A stretch of DNA of 64,000 nucleotides from Mariniflexile sp044335535 (GCF_044335535.1 NZ_JBIQVZ010000005.1:62001-126000), one strand, 5' to 3'; shown: positions 54,717 through 64,000, numbered from the stretch's first letter. The notes: generated from the sequence alone by a model not told the origin. Numbers and translations are program-made.

Positions 54717-56765
54717 ATGAACAAAAAATTAGATCAACAAGCAGCAGATAATATTAGAGCATTAGCTGTAGCGATGGTAGAGAAAGCGAATTCAGGACAC
54801 CCAGGAGGCCCTATGGGCGGTGCAGATTTTATGCACATCTTATACTCCGAGTTCTTTAATTTTGACCCTACAGATATGGAGTGGCCTTTTAGAGACCGCT
54901 TTTTTATGGATGCAGGTCATTTGTCTACATTAATGTACGCACAGTATTATCTTTTAGGGAATTATGAAAAAAATGATGTTGCTAATTTTAGACAATGGGG
55001 TTCAATTACGCCTGGACATCCAGAAGTAGATGTTAAAAGAGGTATCGAAAATACGTCAGGGCCATTAGGACAAGGACATACTATGGGTATTGGTGCTGCG
55101 ATAGGGGCTAAGTTTTTACAAGCCAGATTTGGAGATTGGATGAATCATAAAATATATGGTTTTATTTCGGATGGCGGCGTACAAGAAGAAGTTTCCCAAG
55201 GTGCTGGTAGAATTGCAGGTCATTTAGGATTGAGCAATTTTATTATGTTCTTTGATTCAAACGATATTCAATTATCAACAGCTACAGATGAAGTAACTAC
55301 CGAAGATACTGCCATGAAGTACGAAGCATGGGGTTGGAAAGTGGTTACTATAGATGGACATAACCACGATGAAATTAGAAAAGCGTTGACCGATGCTAAT
55401 AATGAAACCGAAAAACCAACCTTAATAATTGGTAAAACCATCATGGGCAAAGGTGCCGTTGCAGCTGATGGTAGTATGTTTGAAGGACATTGTGAGTTAC
55501 ACGGTCAACCCATTGGTCATACAGGAGCAGATTATACAAAAACCTTATTAAACTTAGGGGCAAATCCAGAAAGCCCATTTGATATTTTTGAGGATGTTCA
55601 AGCATTCTATAAAAATATTTTAAAAGAAAAAACAGCAAAAGCTACCGAAAAGAAAGCTGAAATTTCAGCATGGAGAGCTTCTAACAAAGCACTTGCTGAG
55701 AAATTAGATTTTTTCCTATCTGGTGAATTACCGGAATTAGATTTTGAATCTATTGAACACAAAGCAGGGTTAGCTTCTAGAGCTGCTTCATCGGGGGTGT
55801 TGGGATATTTAGCTGGAAAAGTGGAAAACATGATTGTGTCTTCTGCCGATTTATCTAACAGCGATAAAACTGATGGTTTCTTAAAGAAAACACACGCTCT
55901 TAAGAAAGGTGATTTTAGCGGTGCCTTTTTACAAGCTGGTGTTGCCGAATTAACCATGGCATGTATAGCAAATGGTTTAGCATTACACGGAGGGATTATT
56001 CCTGTAGTAGCTACATTTTTTGTATTTTCAGATTATATGAAACCAGCCATTCGTTTAAGTGGTATTCAAGAATTGCCAGTTAAATATGTGTGGACACACG
56101 ACGCATTCCGTGTTGGAGAAGATGGTCCAACACACCAACCCATAGAACAAGAAGCTCAAATTCGTTTATTGGAAAAACTTAAAAACCATAGTGGTAAACC
56201 AAGTTTCTTAGCCTTGCGTCCTGCCGATTCTGCCGAGACAAGTGTCGCATGGAAAATGGCTTTGGAAAATAAAAGCACACCAACGGGATTGATTTTGTCA
56301 AGACAAAATATTAAAGACATTCCAGCAATAGGAGTTTCAAGATATAAAGAAGCTTTGGCTGCTGAAAAAGGTGGGTATTTAGTGAAAGAAGTTGAAAATC
56401 CAGATGTGGTTTTAATCGCTAACGGATCGGAAGTGGCAACATTAGTGGCCGCTGCTGAAATTTTAGAAGCTGAAAACGGATTGAAAGTAAACATCGCTTC
56501 AATAATTTCAGAAGGCTTGTTCAAACTTCAATCTAAAGACTATCAAAATACTGTGATTCCTAAAAACAAACCATTATTTGGTTTAACTGCAGGATTGCCA
56601 GTAAACTTAGAAGGACTTGTAGGCGATAACGGAAAAGTTTTCGGATTAGACCACTTCGGGTATTCGGCACCAGCAAATGTATTGGATGATAAATTCGGCT
56701 TTACAGGCGAAAAAGTAAGCAAACAAGTATTAGAGTATTTAAAAACAGTATTAAAAACAATATAA
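54717..56765 (+). CDS. tkt: Transketolase
   Basis: 682 residues, the full length of single-chain transketolases. It has the N-terminal thiamine-diphosphate domain (NSGHPGGPMGGADFMHILY, PLGQGHTMGIGAAIG, FISDGGVQEEVSQG), the pyrimidine domain (RVGEDGPTHQPIEQE) and a C-terminal domain. It moves two-carbon units between xylulose-5-P, ribose-5-P and others. Located in the arabinose operon, it would help use the xylulose-5-P made by AraA/B/D. An additional housekeeping copy may exist elsewhere. Confidence 0.95.
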   Translation: MNKKLDQQAADNIRALAVAMVEKANSGHPGGPMGGADFMHILYSEFFNFDPTDMEWPFRDRFFMDAGHLSTLMYAQYYLLGNYEKNDVANFRQWGSITPGHPEVDVKRGIENTSGPLGQGHTMGIGAAIGAKFLQARFGDWMNHKIYGFISDGGVQEEVSQGAGRIAGHLGLSNFIMFFDSNDIQLSTATDEVTTEDTAMKYEAWGWKVVTIDGHNHDEIRKALTDANNETEKPTLIIGKTIMGKGAVAADGSMFEGHCELHGQPIGHTGADYTKTLLNLGANPESPFDIFEDVQAFYKNILKEKTAKATEKKAEISAWRASNKALAEKLDFFLSGELPELDFESIEHKAGLASRAASSGVLGYLAGKVENMIVSSADLSNSDKTDGFLKKTHALKKGDFSGAFLQAGVAELTMACIANGLALHGGIIPVVATFFVFSDYMKPAIRLSGIQELPVKYVWTHDAFRVGEDGPTHQPIEQEAQIRLLEKLKNHSGKPSFLALRPADSAETSVAWKMALENKSTPTGLILSRQNIKDIPAIGVSRYKEALAAEKGGYLVKEVENPDVVLIANGSEVATLVAAAEILEAENGLKVNIASIISEGLFKLQSKDYQNTVIPKNKPLFGLTAGLPVNLEGLVGDNGKVFGLDHFGYSAPANVLDDKFGFTGEKVSKQVLEYLKTVLKTI

Positions 56766-56776
56766 AACGAAACGAT

Positions 56777-57433
56777 ATGAAATTTTTTATTGATACAGCA
56801 AATTTAAACGATATAGCCGAAGCACAAGCATTAGGTGTTTTAGATGGGGTTACTACAAACCCATCATTGATGGCAAAAGAAGGTATTACAGGTGAAGCTA
56901 ACATTTTAGCACACTACAAAAAAATATGTGATTTAGTAGAAGGTGATGTAAGTGCCGAAGTGATTTCAACCGATTTTGAAGGCATGGTAAAAGAAGGTGA
57001 AGCTTTAGCAGCTTTACATCCTCAAATTGTGGTTAAATTACCATTAATTGCTGATGGTATTAAAGCATGTAAATATTTTTCGGACAAAGGGATTAGAACC
57101 AACGTAACCTTAGTGTTTTCAGCAGGTCAAGCTTTATTGGCAGCTAAAGCAGGTGCTACGTATGTGTCACCATTCATTGGAAGATTAGACGATATTTCTA
57201 CAGATGGTTTGAACTTAATCTCTGAAATTAGACTTATTTATGATAACTACGGTTTCGAAACCCAGATTTTAGCAGCTTCAGTACGTCACACAATGCACGT
57301 TATAGATTGTGCTAAATTAGGTTCAGATGTCATGACGGGACCATTATCTGCTATTAAAGGCTTGTTAAAGCACCCTTTAACTGATAGTGGCTTGGCTCAA
57401 TTTTTATTAGATTACCAAAAAGGAAATAAATAA
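56777..57433 (+). CDS. tal: Transaldolase, short (Fsa/TalC-type) form
   Basis: 218 residues, typical of the short transaldolase/fructose-6-P aldolase subfamily. MKFFIDTANLNDIAEAQALGVLDGVTTNPSLMAKEG, VVKLPLIADGIKACKYFSDKGIRTNVTLVFSAGQALLAA (with the Schiff-base Lys in VKLP) and ILAASVRHTMHVID support this. It follows transketolase by 11 bp. It completes the non-oxidative pentose phosphate steps for arabinose carbon. Confidence 0.93.
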   Translation: MKFFIDTANLNDIAEAQALGVLDGVTTNPSLMAKEGITGEANILAHYKKICDLVEGDVSAEVISTDFEGMVKEGEALAALHPQIVVKLPLIADGIKACKYFSDKGIRTNVTLVFSAGQALLAAKAGATYVSPFIGRLDDISTDGLNLISEIRLIYDNYGFETQILAASVRHTMHVIDCAKLGSDVMTGPLSAIKGLLKHPLTDSGLAQFLLDYQKGNK

Positions 57434-57459
57434 CAGTACTTATTTATTGAGTTAATAAT

Positions 57460-58146
57460 ATGACTGTTTATAATAAAGAATACCGAGAATTACAACAGAT
57501 AAAATTAGCTGTTGATTGTATTATTTTCGGATTTAATGATAATAAATTAGAATTGTTATTAATTCATAGAGGTTTTGAGCCCGAAAAGGGCAAATGGTCT
57601 CTAATTGGCGGTTTTGTTGGAGAAAATGAAGATTTAGACAAAGCCGCCAATAGAGTTCTATATAAACTGTCTGGTTTAGAAGATATTTATATGGAACAAG
57701 TAAAAGCTTTTGGTAAAGCAGGCAGAGATTCTTCTGGACATGTGGTTTCTATTACGTATAGTGCCATGATTTTAAAATCGGAGTATAACGAAGAACAGAT
57801 TAGTCAATATAATGCGAAGTGGTTTCCTATTGAAGAGTTGCCTGAATTGATTTTCGATCATAAAGAGATGGTTGAATCTGCCATAAGAAGATTAAGGCGT
57901 CGCGTTAGAAATTTTCCGATAGCTTTTAATTTGTTGCCAACTAAGTTTACACTGCCCCAGTTACAAATGCTTTACGAAGGTATTTTAAACGAAACGCTCG
58001 ATAAACGAAATTTTAGACGCAAAGTGTCGCAAATGAATTATTTGGTTCGATTGAATGAAAAAGATATGTCCGAATCTAGAAAAGGGGCTTATTTTTATAC
58101 ATTCGACGAAGCTCTGTACCAAACAGAACGAAATTTTAATCTTTAA
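57460..58146 (+). CDS. araR: NUDIX-type transcriptional regulator, AraR
   Basis: 228 residues. A NUDIX-like N-terminal domain (about 10-140; VDCIIFGFNDNKLELLLIHRGFEPEKGKWSLIGGFVGENEDLDKAANRVL) lacks the full catalytic NUDIX box. A winged-helix DNA-binding tail (about 150-228; FTLPQLQMLYEGILNETLDKRNFRRKV) follows. This is the arabinose regulator type of Bacteroidota. It sits between the pentose phosphate genes and araB and is flanked by two matching AAGTGTT-N5-AACACTT sites. Confidence 0.88.
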   Translation: MTVYNKEYRELQQIKLAVDCIIFGFNDNKLELLLIHRGFEPEKGKWSLIGGFVGENEDLDKAANRVLYKLSGLEDIYMEQVKAFGKAGRDSSGHVVSITYSAMILKSEYNEEQISQYNAKWFPIEELPELIFDHKEMVESAIRRLRRRVRNFPIAFNLLPTKFTLPQLQMLYEGILNETLDKRNFRRKVSQMNYLVRLNEKDMSESRKGAYFYTFDEALYQTERNFNL

Positions 58147-58180
58147 AACCCTTAAAGATTATTTTTTTGTATAAAATCAT

Positions 58181-58199
58181 AAGTGTTTTTATAACACTT
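58181..58199. promoter_or_regulatory. AraR-type operator upstream of araB
   Basis: AAGTGTT-TTTAT-AACACTT, the same half-sites and 5-bp spacer as at 54364-54382, 72 bp upstream of the araB start. A TATATTGC near 58214 could be a degenerate -7 box. Confidence 0.7.
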
Positions 58200-58270
58200 G
58201 AAAAATTTAATACTATATTGCATGGCAAATTTCATATAGTACCCAATAACTGCATATTTAGATTGAAATT

Positions 58271-59947
58271 ATGAGTAATGAAAGATACACGATAGGAATG
58301 GATTTTGGTTCCGATTCTGTTAGGGCATTAATAGTAAATACGGCAACGGGAGAAGAAATGGCCACGGCTGTTCATTATTATGCCCGTTGGAAACAAGGTC
58401 AATATTGCGAACCTTCAAAAAATAAATTCAGACAACATCCTTTAGATTATGTTGAAGGTATTGAGAATACTATTAAATCAGTAGTATCCCAAGTAAGTGA
58501 TGATGTTGTGAAAAATATTGTAGGTATTGGTGTCGACACAACAGGCTCTACACCAGTAGCAGTAGATAAAACAGGAACACCATTGGCGTTGTTAAAAGGT
58601 TTTGAAGAAAATCCAAATGCGATGTTTGTACTTTGGAAAGATCATACAGGGATAAAAGAAGCCGATGAGATAAATGCCTTATGTAAGAAATGGGACATCG
58701 ATTATTCCCAATATGAAGGTGGTATTTATTCTTCAGAATGGTTTTGGTCAAAAATCCTTCATGTTTCAAGAGTAGATAAAAGTGTTTTAGATAATGCGTA
58801 TTCATGGGTTGAACATTGTGATTGGGTGCCATTTCTATTAACAGGTGGAAATGACGTTAATCAAATGAAGCGTAGCCGATGTGCTGCGGGTCATAAAGCC
58901 TTATGGCACGAATCGTTTGGCGGGTTACCTCCTAACGATTTTTTTGTGGCTTTAGATCCTGTTTTGGATGGATTAACAGAAAGATTGTATAAAGAAACTC
59001 ATACATCAGATGTATCAGCAGGGACATTATCTCAAGAATGGGCTGAACGCTTAGGTTTGTCAACTTCGGTTGTAGTGGCAGTAGGTGCTTTCGATTGTCA
59101 CATGGGTGCAGTTGGTGTAAATATAGAGCCTTACTTTTTAACCAAAGTTATGGGAACTTCAACCTGTGATATTTTGGTAACACCATTACAAGAAAACGAA
59201 CATTTAGTAAAAGGTATTTGTGGGCAAGTAGATGGGTCGGTAATTCCCAATATGTTAGGCTTAGAAGCTGGACAATCGGCTTTTGGCGATATTTATGCGT
59301 GGTATGAACGCTTAATTTCATGGCCAATTATAGAACTTATTGGAAATTCAAATTTAATTAATGAGGATGTTAAAACGAAACTTCTTGAAGAATCCATAGC
59401 GAACATCTTACCAAAACTAAGTGAAGCAGCAGCTAAAGAACCAATCGGTGCTTCAGGTGAATTAGCCTTGGATTGGATGAATGGTAGAAGAACGCCCGAC
59501 GCCAATCAAAATTTAAAAGGGGTGATTTCTGGAATCAATTTAGGAAGCACGTCGCCTAAAGTATTTAGGGCATTAGTTGAAGCATCATGTTTCGGAGCTA
59601 AAAAAATTGCTGATAGATTTATTAGTGAAGGCATTCCCGTAAAAGGTGTTATCGCTTTAGGAGGCATTGCAAAAAAATCATCGTTGGTCATGCAAATTAT
59701 GGCTGATGTTTTAAACGCACCAATTAAAGTCGCCAAATCTGAACAAGCATGTGCTTTAGGAGCCTCTATTTTTGGAGCTGTAGCTGCAGGAATTCATCAA
59801 GATACCGAATCGGCAATGGATGCTATGGCAAGTCCTTTTGAAAAAGTTTATGAGCCAATAAAAGAAAATGCCGAAGCTTATAAAGAAGTTTATAATAACT
59901 ATAGTGAGTTATGTACGGCTATGGAAAATCATATTATGAGTAAGTAA
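58271..59947 (+). CDS. araB: Ribulokinase AraB
   Basis: 558 residues, normal for AraB. FGGY kinase fold: IGMDFGSDSVRALIVN (ATP-binding start), GIGVDTTGSTPVAVD, GAFDCHMGAVGVNIEP, VMGTSTCDIL, GLEAGQSAFGDIYAWYERL and GGIAKKSSLVMQIMADVLNAPI. It phosphorylates L-ribulose. First gene of the second arabinose transcript under the AraR-type site. Confidence 0.96.
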   Translation: MSNERYTIGMDFGSDSVRALIVNTATGEEMATAVHYYARWKQGQYCEPSKNKFRQHPLDYVEGIENTIKSVVSQVSDDVVKNIVGIGVDTTGSTPVAVDKTGTPLALLKGFEENPNAMFVLWKDHTGIKEADEINALCKKWDIDYSQYEGGIYSSEWFWSKILHVSRVDKSVLDNAYSWVEHCDWVPFLLTGGNDVNQMKRSRCAAGHKALWHESFGGLPPNDFFVALDPVLDGLTERLYKETHTSDVSAGTLSQEWAERLGLSTSVVVAVGAFDCHMGAVGVNIEPYFLTKVMGTSTCDILVTPLQENEHLVKGICGQVDGSVIPNMLGLEAGQSAFGDIYAWYERLISWPIIELIGNSNLINEDVKTKLLEESIANILPKLSEAAAKEPIGASGELALDWMNGRRTPDANQNLKGVISGINLGSTSPKVFRALVEASCFGAKKIADRFISEGIPVKGVIALGGIAKKSSLVMQIMADVLNAPIKVAKSEQACALGASIFGAVAAGIHQDTESAMDAMASPFEKVYEPIKENAEAYKEVYNNYSELCTAMENHIMSK

Positions 59948-60067
59948 GTTAAAAGTTAAAAGCTAAAAGTTTTGAGTTGAAAGAGAAGTAAGGAAATAGA
60001 AAATAGAGAATAGAAAAGAGACAAATTTCACCAACAACCATCAACTAAAAACCAAAAACCATCAACC
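59948..60067. other. A-rich low-complexity spacer between araB and araD
   Basis: Short overlapping motifs (AAAAGTT, AAGCTAAAAG, AACCATCAACTAAAAACC) repeat through 120 bp. No promoter or hairpin is convincing. It may be slipped-strand DNA. Confidence 0.4.
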
Positions 60068-60772
60068 ATGAGCACATATAAATCATTAAAAGAAGAAGTT
60101 TACGAAGCCAATATGCAGCTTCCAGAGCTGGGATTGGTACTGTTTACATTTGGAAATGCAAGCGCCGTAGATAGAAGTAAAGGCGTATTTGCTATAAAAC
60201 CAAGTGGTGTGCCTTATGTTGATTTGAAACCAGAAGATATGGTGATTTGCGATTTTGACGCTAAAATAGTTGAAGGCAGCATGCGTCCATCATCCGACAC
60301 AAAAACACATGCCGTTTTATACAAAGAATGGGAAAAAATTGGCGGTGTTGTACATACACATTCAACTTATGGTACTGCTTGGGCACAGGCCATAAAGGAT
60401 ATCCCAATTTTTGGCACTACGCACGCCGATCATTTAATTTCTAATATTCCTTGTGCACCACCAATGAAAGATGATTATATTGCAGGCGATTATGAGCATA
60501 TGACGGGATATCAAATTATTGATTGCATCAAGGAACGTGGATTGGATTATAATGAAGTAGGTATGATTCTTGTTGGTAACCATGCACCATTTACTTGGGG
60601 TTCAACCGTTGCAAAGGCTGTTTATAATAGTGCTGTTTGTGAAGAAGTTGCTAGAATGGCCTATTTAACCTTGCAAATTAATCCGAATGCAGCTATTTTA
60701 AAAGATGCATTAAAAAAGAAACATTATGACCGTAAACATGGCAAAGATGCTTATTACGGACAAGGTTGTTAA
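60068..60772 (+). CDS. araD: L-ribulose-5-phosphate 4-epimerase AraD
   Basis: 234 residues. Class II aldolase/AraD family: FGNASAVDRSKGVFAIKPSGVPY, GSMRPSSDTKTHAVLY, VVHTHSTYGTAWAQ (zinc His pair), TTHADHLISNIPCAPP and the late ILVGNHAPFTWG. It converts L-ribulose-5-P to D-xylulose-5-P. Between araB and the transporter in one operon. Confidence 0.96.
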   Translation: MSTYKSLKEEVYEANMQLPELGLVLFTFGNASAVDRSKGVFAIKPSGVPYVDLKPEDMVICDFDAKIVEGSMRPSSDTKTHAVLYKEWEKIGGVVHTHSTYGTAWAQAIKDIPIFGTTHADHLISNIPCAPPMKDDYIAGDYEHMTGYQIIDCIKERGLDYNEVGMILVGNHAPFTWGSTVAKAVYNSAVCEEVARMAYLTLQINPNAAILKDALKKKHYDRKHGKDAYYGQGC

Positions 60773-60814
60773 ATAAATAATTGTAAACTAAATAATTAAC
60801 TAAATTAAATTAAT

Positions 60815-62404
60815 ATGGGTATTTTATCTTTTGCTGCTTTTACTTTACTGGTTGCTGTTATCGCATGGTGGTCTACACGAAAAACTGATGAGAATTCGTC
60901 TGATGGTTATTTCTTGGGAGGAAGAAGTCTTACAGGACCGGTTATCGCGGGGTCTTTATTATTAACCAACCTATCTACCGAGCAAATTGTAGGAATGAAT
61001 GGTGTATCGTTTAGAGACGGTCTGCCAATTATGGCTTATGAAGTTGTTGCTGCTATTGCTATGGTGTTTACGGCGTTTATATTGTTGCCTAAATATCTTA
61101 AAAGTGGTATTGCAACGATTCCTCAATTTCTGGAAAACCGCTACGGTAAAACAACAAAAACCATTGTTTCATTATTGTTCTTATTAGGGTATGCCATATC
61201 TATGTTGCCAACCGTATTGTATTCTGGAGCATTAGCAATAAATACCATGTTCGATATTCCCGAAATGTTAGGGACAGGTCCTGAAACAACACTTTGGATT
61301 ACTGTTTGGTCTATTGGTATAATAGGTAGTATTTATGCCATTTTTGGAGGGTTAAAGGCGGTAGCTGTATCCGATTCCATAAATGCTGTGGGGCTGATTG
61401 TAGGTGGTTCTTTAATACCGATTTTTGGTTTGATGTATATAGGAGATGGTAATATGTTTACAGGCTTAAGTACATTAACTAAAGCGCTTCCAGAGAAGTT
61501 TGTTATTATTGGAGGACCAGATTCCGATGTGCCGTTCTGGACACTTTTTACAGGAATGATTATCGTGAACTTTTATTATTGGGGAACCAATCAAGCTATT
61601 ATTCAAAGAGCCTTAGGTGCTAAAAACTTAAAGGAAGGTCAAAAAGGCCTTTTATTGGCAGCATTCATTAAAATATTAGGGCCTTTTATAGTGGTATTAC
61701 CAGGTATTATTGCGTTTTATATTTTCAATGGCGATTTGGCAAATGCCGATGAGGCTTATCCAATGCTTGTAAAAGCAGTGTTGCCGGTAGCATTTATCGG
61801 GTTCTTTGCAGCAGTACTTTTTGGTGCTATTTTAAGTTCGTTTAACAGTGCTTTAAACAGTTCGGTAACCTTATTTGGTTTAGACTTTTATAAAGAGTAT
61901 ATCAACAAAGACGCCTCTGAAAAACAAACCGTAAAAGCAGGTAAAGCTTTCGGAATTGTTTTAGCTATATTCTCTATGGCAATAGCACCTTTATTATATG
62001 GTGTTCAAGGTGGTATCTTTACCTATTTACAAGAGTTAAACGGTACGCACAGTGTGCCTATTTTAGCTATTATAATAGTTGGTATTTTCTCTAAACGCGT
62101 TTCAGGAAAGGCAGCAAACATTGCTATTTTGTTTAGCGCCGTTACGTATTTAATTTTATTATATGTTGTGAGACCAATGTGCATAGAATCGGGTACTTAT
62201 TTCCCGCACTTCTTACATTTAATGGGAATGCTTTTTGCACTTGTTGTAATCATCATGTATGCTGTAAGTAAATTTTATCCAAGAGAAACAGATTATGACC
62301 AAGAATATACCAAGCAAGTCGATATCACTTCTTGGGAATATTTAAAACCTGTAGGTTTTGCTATTGTAGCCATGGTTATAGGACTTTATATTTATTTGTC
62401 TTAA
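60815..62404 (+). CDS. Sodium/solute symporter (SSS family), probably for L-arabinose
   Basis: 529 residues and about 14 membrane helices. SSS family traits: YFLGGRSLTGPVIAGSLLLTNLSTEQIVGMNG, IFGGLKAVAVSDSINAVGLIVGG, YYWGTNQAIIQRALGAKNLKEGQKG and FGAILSSFNSALNSSVTLFGLDFY. It resembles SglT-type sugar transporters. The arabinose role is inferred from araB, araD and araA around it. Confidence 0.9.
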   Translation: MGILSFAAFTLLVAVIAWWSTRKTDENSSDGYFLGGRSLTGPVIAGSLLLTNLSTEQIVGMNGVSFRDGLPIMAYEVVAAIAMVFTAFILLPKYLKSGIATIPQFLENRYGKTTKTIVSLLFLLGYAISMLPTVLYSGALAINTMFDIPEMLGTGPETTLWITVWSIGIIGSIYAIFGGLKAVAVSDSINAVGLIVGGSLIPIFGLMYIGDGNMFTGLSTLTKALPEKFVIIGGPDSDVPFWTLFTGMIIVNFYYWGTNQAIIQRALGAKNLKEGQKGLLLAAFIKILGPFIVVLPGIIAFYIFNGDLANADEAYPMLVKAVLPVAFIGFFAAVLFGAILSSFNSALNSSVTLFGLDFYKEYINKDASEKQTVKAGKAFGIVLAIFSMAIAPLLYGVQGGIFTYLQELNGTHSVPILAIIIVGIFSKRVSGKAANIAILFSAVTYLILLYVVRPMCIESGTYFPHFLHLMGMLFALVVIIMYAVSKFYPRETDYDQEYTKQVDITSWEYLKPVGFAIVAMVIGLYIYLS

Positions 62405-62415
62405 CATAATATGAA

Positions 62416-62458
62416 CTCGTTTAAACTTTTTTAGCCAATTATGAAAAGTTTAAACGAG
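62416..62458 (+). other. Strong intercistronic hairpin between transporter and araA
   Basis: Perfect 15-bp arms, CTCGTTTAAACTTTT (62416-62430) and AAAAGTTTAAACGAG (62444-62458), with a 13-nt loop. No T-run follows, so full termination is unlikely. It lies 12 bp after the transporter stop and 26 bp before araA. It may process or stabilise mRNA, or attenuate araA. Confidence 0.65.
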
Positions 62459-62484
62459 ATCAATAATACTTTTTTAAAATAAAA

Positions 62485-63990
62485 ATGATCAATTTAAAAT
62501 TAGGCGAAGTTTGGTTTGTAACCGGAAGCCAACATTTATACGGCCCTGAAACATTAAAACAGGTTGCTGAACATTCTAAAGAAATTGCAGATGCTTATAC
62601 AGCAAATTCTGTGATACCCGTAAATGTGGTTTTTAAACCAACGGTAAAATCGCCAGAAGAAATTCATGCCATTTGTAAAGCAGCAAACAATGACGATAAT
62701 TGTATCGGTATCATTACGTGGATGCATACATTCTCGCCAGCTAAAATGTGGATTGCAGGCTTGAATGCCTTACAAAAGCCATTTTTGCATTTACACACAC
62801 AGTTCAATAGAGATATTCCTTGGGGAACTATCGATATGGATTTTATGAATTTAAATCAATCGGCACATGGTGGTCGCGAGTTTGGATTTATAGCGTCTAG
62901 ACTTCGATTAAATCGCAAAGTGATAGTAGGGCATTGGAAAGACGAAAAGGTTATTAAAAAAGTTGCAGATTGGTGTCGTGTAGCGAATGCGGTAGCCGAT
63001 AGCAGACGTATGAAAGTAGCCCGCTTTGGTGACAATATGCGACAAGTTGCGGTGACCGATGGAAATAAAGTGTCTGCACAAATTAAATTTGGATACGAAG
63101 TGAATGGTTACGGTATTGGTGATTTAGTTGATTATGTTAACCAAATTACCGATGCACAAGTTGATAAACTTGTGCAAGAGTATGATGATACCTATGTAAT
63201 GGCTGCCAAAATTAAGTCAGATGGAGCCATGCGTGCTTCTTTAAAAGACGCAGCCAAAATAGAGTTGGGGATGCGCGCCTTTTTAGAAAATGGTGGTTAT
63301 ACAGCATTTACCGATACCTTTGAAGATTTACATGGGATGAAACAATTGCCAGGTATTGCAACACAGCGTTTAATGGCAAGTGGTTATGGTTTCGGTGGAG
63401 AAGGCGACTGGAAAACATCAGCTTTAGTGCGTACCATGAAAGTTATGGGCGCCGGTTTAGAAGGTGGAAACAGTTTTATGGAAGATTATACGTATCATTT
63501 CGATCCAGATAATATGACCTGTTTGGGTTCTCATATGTTAGAAATTTGCCCAACTATTGCTAAGGGCGATGTGTCTTGCGAAATCCATCCTTTAGGAATT
63601 GGAGGTAAAGAAGACCCCGTAAGATTGGTGTTTAATGGTGGTGCAGGAAGTGCACTAAACGCATCGGTGGTAGATATGGGTAACCGTTTTAGAATGTTGG
63701 TGAATAAAGTAGAGGCTGTCGAAATTAAAGACGAACTTCCTAAATTACCTGTTGCACGTGTTCTTTGGGATGCAAAACCAGATTTACAAACAGCAGCGGC
63801 AGCATGGATTCATGCAGGTGGTGCACACCATACTTGTTACAGCCAAAATATTTCTACTGAATCTTTAGAAGATTTTGCGGAAATTATGGATATAGAATTT
63901 TTGTTAATTGATGAAAAAACCGATTTATATAGATTTAAACAAGAGCTTCGTTGGAATGATGCAGCTTATGTTTTAAACAAAGGGTTTTAG
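62485..63990 (+). CDS. araA: L-arabinose isomerase AraA
   Basis: 501 residues, the usual AraA length. GEVWFVTGSQHLYGPETLKQVAEHS at the start, ITWMHTFSPAKMWIAGL, FNRDIPWGTIDMDFMNLNQSAHGGREFGFI, and metal ligands around EGDWKTSALVRTMKVMGAG and FMEDYTYHF. It converts L-arabinose to L-ribulose. The full gene ends 10 bp before the window edge. Confidence 0.97.
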   Translation: MINLKLGEVWFVTGSQHLYGPETLKQVAEHSKEIADAYTANSVIPVNVVFKPTVKSPEEIHAICKAANNDDNCIGIITWMHTFSPAKMWIAGLNALQKPFLHLHTQFNRDIPWGTIDMDFMNLNQSAHGGREFGFIASRLRLNRKVIVGHWKDEKVIKKVADWCRVANAVADSRRMKVARFGDNMRQVAVTDGNKVSAQIKFGYEVNGYGIGDLVDYVNQITDAQVDKLVQEYDDTYVMAAKIKSDGAMRASLKDAAKIELGMRAFLENGGYTAFTDTFEDLHGMKQLPGIATQRLMASGYGFGGEGDWKTSALVRTMKVMGAGLEGGNSFMEDYTYHFDPDNMTCLGSHMLEICPTIAKGDVSCEIHPLGIGGKEDPVRLVFNGGAGSALNASVVDMGNRFRMLVNKVEAVEIKDELPKLPVARVLWDAKPDLQTAAAAWIHAGGAHHTCYSQNISTESLEDFAEIMDIEFLLIDEKTDLYRFKQELRWNDAAYVLNKGF

Positions 63991-64000
63991 TTAATTATAA

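Noticed and set aside
58950..58960. GATCCTGT inside araB as a further ACAGGAT site
   Set aside because: Within coding sequence, single copy, and not upstream of any gene start.
59948..60067. Short direct repeats between araB and araD as a CRISPR or operator array
   Set aside because: Units are irregular, A-rich and lack constant spacers; best read as low-complexity DNA.

Overview
The window looks like a chromosome segment of a marine-type member of the Flavobacteriaceae (Bacteroidota). Evidence: low GC, promoters of the TTG-N(17-19)-TAnnTTTG type, a type IX secretion (Por) C-terminal signal, a SusD remnant, many Cys-anchored lipoproteins, a sulfatase, and L-arabinose control by a NUDIX-type AraR. 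I cannot name the genus.

Layout. (1) 1-4933: the 5' part of an alpha/beta hydrolase, tRNA-Leu(TAG), and a siderophore-type TonB receptor followed by a PepSY membrane protein (iron uptake). (2) 5169-13659: galacturonate catabolic operon: KduD-like SDR, UxaC, a three-part TRAP transporter, UxaB and UxaA. A LacI-type regulator lies convergent to it. (3) 15409-45161: a pectin / rhamnogalacturonan-I locus. It holds two GH28, a PL22 oligogalacturonate lyase, two GH105, GH106 rhamnosidase, two GH2, CE12 acetylesterases (one a tandem protein), an esterase-GH43 fusion, a sulfatase, a rhamnose mutarotase, DUF4861, a T9SS-exported protein, and GntR and AraC regulators. The locus also contains broken genes: a SusD pseudogene, a GH115/GH2 chimera, a twice-frameshifted GH2-like C-terminus and a small tail remnant. 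No SusC gene is present. (4) 46576-54311: a second UxaA paralogue followed by a complete set for non-phosphorylative L-fucose oxidation (dehydrogenase, lactonase, KDF dehydrogenase, diketo-hydrolase) with FucP and a mutarotase. (5) 54717-63990: transketolase, transaldolase, AraR, AraB, AraD, an SSS transporter and AraA.

How it fits together. Secreted and periplasmic enzymes strip acetyl, rhamnose, galactose and arabinose from pectin and cut the galacturonan backbone. Galacturonate would enter by the TRAP system and pass through tagaturonate and altronate to 2-keto-3-deoxygluconate. Unsaturated ends released by PL22 and GH105 would join through KduD. Arabinose goes through AraA/B/D into the pentose phosphate enzymes, and fucose goes to pyruvate plus lactate. 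KdgK, KdgA, KduI, the rhamnose kinase/aldolase set and any PL1/PL10 pectate lyase are not in this window.

The most notable observation is regulatory. Seven promoters spread over 33 kb, heading the galacturonate operon and the pectin transcription units, carry an ACAGGAT-type element. In every case it begins exactly 28 bp upstream of a TAnnTTTG-like -7 box, and in most cases a second, looser copy lies 10 bp further upstream. Palindromic LacI-like sites (TGTAATCGATTACA type) overlap two of these units, and AAGTGTT-N5-AACACTT sites flank the arabinose genes.
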